64,000 nt of DNA from positions 62,001-126,000 of the forward strand of contig JAQVCV010000001.1 of assembly GCA_028689615.1 (NCBI GenBank), in the 5' to 3' direction. Below, piece by piece: positions 61,652-64,000 of the stretch (the first letter of the stretch is position 1; each line of letters begins with the position of its first letter). A program made the translations under genes and the position numbers. Source of the DNA: Bacteroidales bacterium. Lineage in GTDB: Bacteria; Bacteroidota; Bacteroidia; Bacteroidales; TTA-H9. The notes under the pieces are model-generated. The model was given only the letters and a program-made list of their open reading frames with translations. It did not search any database and had not been told where the DNA came from.

Positions 61652-63112
61652 TTATTTTAAAGGGATATCCTGAAGTGTGGCAACAAGAAAATCCCAGAAT
61701 TTCTGCACAGTAGCCACATTCACCCTTTCGTCGGGAGAATGCGGTGAGCGGATGGTTGGACCAAATGAAATCATATCCCAGTTGGGATAAACCCCACCCA
61801 GCAACCCACACTCCAATCCGGCATGAATAGCCTTAATCTCGGGGATCTTTCCATAAAGACCCTCGTAAACCGATTGCATTTTTTTAAGAATTGGCGAAGC
61901 CATGTTGGGCTTCCAACCAGGATATCCGCCGGTGAGTTCTACTTCAGCACCTGCCAATTCAAATACCGAACTGAGCATTGCGGCCAGATCTTCCTTAGCA
62001 GAATCAACAGAACTGCGCATGAGACACGACACTTTCACTTCTCCGTTCACAGTTTTCACGCTGGCCAGGTTGTTTGAAGTCTCAACCAGGCCCGGCATCG
62101 AATCGCTCATCCTGATAACTCCATTGGGGCAGGCATACACTGCATTGATTACCGACCATTGTGCGGCAGTATCCATCAACGATGCAGGCAATTCAACGGG
62201 TGCTACCCCGAACTGAAGACTGGGTTCGGTGGCCGACAATTCTGCTTTATATACCGACTCAAATCGTTTAACACATTCGGTAAGTTTTTCTGCTTCAGAT
62301 GCCGGAACTGTAACCACTGCAACAGCTTCGCGCGGAATGGCATTGCGCAATCCGCCACCCTGTATGTCGGCAACACGCAAGCGGTGCTCTTGGGCAGCAT
62401 GTTTTAGAAACCTAAAAAGCAACTTGTTGGCGTTACCGCGACCTAAAACGATATCCATTCCCGAGTGACCACCCTTTAAACCGCTTACTACCAATTTAAA
62501 TGCAGCCAGATTCCCGGGGAGAGCTTCTTCTGAATATCCGAAAGTGATGTTGGCGTCGATGCCTCCTGCGCAACCCACATACAACTCACCTTCATCTTCC
62601 GAATCCATATTCAACAGGATGTCGCCCTGCAGCACATTGGGTTTTAAGCCAAAGGCACCGGTCATCCCGGTCTCTTCATCAGCGGTAAACAGCGCCTCGA
62701 CAGGGCCATGAGCTATATCGGTCGATTCAAGAATGGCCATAGCAGCTGCCACGCCAATGCCATTATCGGCACCCAGGGTGGTGCCGTTGGCTTTCAGCCA
62801 TTCACCATCAAGCATTACCTCGATTGGATCTGTGGTAAAATCGTGTTTTTTATCGGAATTGGCCTGAGGCACCATATCCAAATGCCCCTGAAGAACAACG
62901 CCGCGACGATTCTCCATCCCTTTGGTGGCCGGCTTGCGAATAATCACGTTGCCTACTTCATCCATAAAGGTTTCAAGGCCCAGGCCTTTGCCAAACCCTA
63001 CCATAAATTCGCGGATTTTTTCTTCGCTTTTCGACGGACGGGGGATCAAAGTAAGGCTGCGGAAATGTTTCCACACTGCCTGTGGTTGAAGTTGATTTAA
63101 AATTTCGTTCAT
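61652..63112 (-). CDS. pepD: Aminoacyl-histidine dipeptidase (M20 family)
   Basis: Cytoplasmic di-zinc dipeptidase acting on Xaa-His and other dipeptides. The 486-residue length matches PepD. GVVLQGHLDMVPQANSDKKH gives the first zinc His, GTTLGADNGIGVAAAMAILE the bridging Asp, and ALFTADEETGMTGAFGL the catalytic Glu pair. NMDSEDEGELYVGCAGGIDA and the lid domain follow, and AIHAGLECGLLGGVYPNWDM carries later ligands. It can process dipeptides released by the S46 and C25 peptidases also found in this window (inferred). Confidence 0.97.
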   Translation of the reverse strand: MNEILNQLQPQAVWKHFRSLTLIPRPSKSEEKIREFMVGFGKGLGLETFMDEVGNVIIRKPATKGMENRRGVVLQGHLDMVPQANSDKKHDFTTDPIEVMLDGEWLKANGTTLGADNGIGVAAAMAILESTDIAHGPVEALFTADEETGMTGAFGLKPNVLQGDILLNMDSEDEGELYVGCAGGIDANITFGYSEEALPGNLAAFKLVVSGLKGGHSGMDIVLGRGNANKLLFRFLKHAAQEHRLRVADIQGGGLRNAIPREAVAVVTVPASEAEKLTECVKRFESVYKAELSATEPSLQFGVAPVELPASLMDTAAQWSVINAVYACPNGVIRMSDSMPGLVETSNNLASVKTVNGEVKVSCLMRSSVDSAKEDLAAMLSSVFELAGAEVELTGGYPGWKPNMASPILKKMQSVYEGLYGKIPEIKAIHAGLECGLLGGVYPNWDMISFGPTIRSPHSPDERVNVATVQKFWDFLVATLQDIPLK

Positions 63113-63154
63113 GATTTATACACGTTTTTTGGTGTTAGAAAATATTGTAAGCAA

Positions 63155-63162
63155 CAAAGTTA
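63155..63162 (-). promoter_or_regulatory. -7 promoter element (TAACTTTG) of pepD
   Basis: Minus-strand TAACTTTG matches TAnnTTTG, 42 bases upstream of the pepD ATG, between pepD and rsmG. Confidence 0.45.
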
Positions 63163-63183
63163 TAAAAAGAATGAATGCGACAC

Positions 63184-63801
63184 TTAGTGAATATGGACTA
63201 CGGCCTTGGTTTCAAAAAATTCCTCATAAAAGTAATTTGTCAGGTGGTAAACGTGGTAATGGCGGTTCAACTCCTGCAATTCCTGCTCCATATCACCACC
63301 TTTGATATAAAGGACCCCGTTTCTGAGGTGGTTGATAGAATCGCGGCGGATTACACCTTTTACCCATTCCCAGAAATCGGGCAGCCGCGTAACTGCGCGG
63401 CTGACAACAAAGTCGAACTTCTGTTTCACGTCCTGAACCCGCGACCAACGTGGCTCAACGTTGTCAAGACCCAGAGTCTGAGAAACAGCCTCCACAACCT
63501 TGATCTTTTTCCCAATACTGTCGATGAGAGTGAATTGAACTTCGGGGAAAAAAATCGCTAGAGGAATTCCAGGGAAGCCACCTCCTGTTCCAACATCAAG
63601 AACATAAGTGCCTGGCTGAAATCTGATAATACGCGCTATAGATAACGAGTGGAGGACGTGATGAAGGTAAAGGTTCTCGATATCTTTGCGCGAAACAACA
63701 TTGATTTTTGTATTCCAATCGGTGTAAAGCTGCTGCAATTGAGCGAACTGATGCAGTTGAACCGGTGTAAGGGTCGGGAAGTATTTCGTGATTATCTCCA
63801 T
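63184..63801 (-). CDS. rsmG: 16S rRNA (guanine(527)-N7)-methyltransferase RsmG
   Basis: The 205-residue SAM-dependent methyltransferase modifies G527 of 16S rRNA. NWNTKINVVSRKDIENLYLH-type sequence (TDWNTKINVVSRKDIENLY) precedes the SAM motif YVLDVGTGGGFPGIPLAIFF. FTLIDSIGKKIKVVEAVSQT and FDFVVSRAVTRLPDFWEWVK complete the RsmG pattern. The ATG at 63801 gives the family start (MEIITKYFPTLTPVQLHQFA). Confidence 0.96.
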   Translation of the reverse strand: MEIITKYFPTLTPVQLHQFAQLQQLYTDWNTKINVVSRKDIENLYLHHVLHSLSIARIIRFQPGTYVLDVGTGGGFPGIPLAIFFPEVQFTLIDSIGKKIKVVEAVSQTLGLDNVEPRWSRVQDVKQKFDFVVSRAVTRLPDFWEWVKGVIRRDSINHLRNGVLYIKGGDMEQELQELNRHYHVYHLTNYFYEEFFETKAVVHIH

Positions 63802-63961
63802 GTTTGTATTTCAACCACCTATGTTTTTTTGAGCATTTGCAATAATGGATGTAAAAGTAAGAAAAGGCCACAGAATACCATCCGGTTGAATCGACACAAA
63901 CCGCAAAGAGTACCCTATCATCTTGAAATATCGTAATTTCGCACTGCGAAAAAGAACCGAT

Positions 63962-64000
63962 ATGTTACGATATTTCTCCCTATTGCTCCTTACAGGACTG
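63962..64000 (+). CDS. Start of an exported protein (cut by the window edge)
   Basis: An ATG at 63962 opens a frame of 13 codons to the end of the window reading MLRYFSLLLLTGL, which looks like the beginning of a signal peptide. A near-consensus -7 element (TAATTTCG, 63934-63941) lies 20 bases upstream. Too little is present to name a family. Confidence 0.45.
   Translation, partial: MLRYFSLLLLTGL

Overview
The window looks like a chromosomal segment of a Bacteroidota bacterium, most likely an anaerobic or aerotolerant member near the Bacteroidales. Four kinds of evidence support this. Many genes are preceded by the Bacteroidota -7 promoter element TAnnTTTG. Several protein families are typical of the phylum (DUF4270, DUF4783, DUF4834, LruC, S46 peptidase, C25 peptidases with type IX secretion C-terminal domains, single-domain GlgA). 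Start sites lack obvious Shine-Dalgarno sequences. The energy metabolism combines butyrate kinase/phosphotransbutyrylase with a sodium-pumping methylmalonyl-CoA decarboxylase. I see no insertion sequence, prophage, rRNA, tRNA or CRISPR array.

Layout. 0-9 kb: a GlmU-like protein (cut by the window edge), glutamine synthetase, superoxide dismutase, a PaaI-type thioesterase, glmS, a DUF4270 lipoprotein, a short glycogen synthase and recO. 9-12 kb: butyrate kinase with two tandem phosphotransbutyrylase paralogues. 12.4-15.9 kb: an operon encoding GatE and GatD, the archaeal-type Glu-tRNA(Gln) amidotransferase, which is unexpected in a bacterium. 16-18.3 kb: an acetyltransferase, a YCF48-like lipoprotein and uridine kinase. 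18.4-22.9 kb: a five-gene operon for methylmalonyl-CoA epimerase and the decarboxylase pump, whose gamma subunit carries an N-terminal lamin-tail domain. 23.3-28.2 kb: a LruC protein with a small lipoprotein, a secreted double YciI-like protein, hisS and pyrH. 28.3-28.7 kb: a non-coding array of 22-bp units whose dyad-symmetric arms change together from unit to unit.

28.8-34 kb: an S46 dipeptidyl peptidase, manC, ispD and queA. 34.3-40.1 kb: two secreted C25 (gingipain-type) peptidases with sorting domains. 40.2-43.7 kb: two aldehyde dehydrogenases (ALDH7 and P5C dehydrogenase) around a small DUF1858 protein. 43.8-48.6 kb: an outer-membrane beta-barrel with a 1002-residue periplasmic TPR protein. 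48.7-51.6 kb: rlmH, DUF4783, nadC and a YihY membrane protein. 51.7-60.8 kb: a cell-surface region (PKD protein, AT-rich glycosyltransferase, Wzx-like flippase, GpsA-like dehydrogenase, second glycosyltransferase, YfhO). 60.9-64 kb: DUF4834, rpmH, pepD, rsmG and the first codons of a secreted protein.

The most unusual items are the GatDE pair and the covarying 22-bp dyad array upstream of pyrH. Less striking are the lamin-tail/OadG fusion, the double YciI exported protein and the LruC/lipoprotein pair. All functional calls come from reading translations and motifs by eye; no database search was run.
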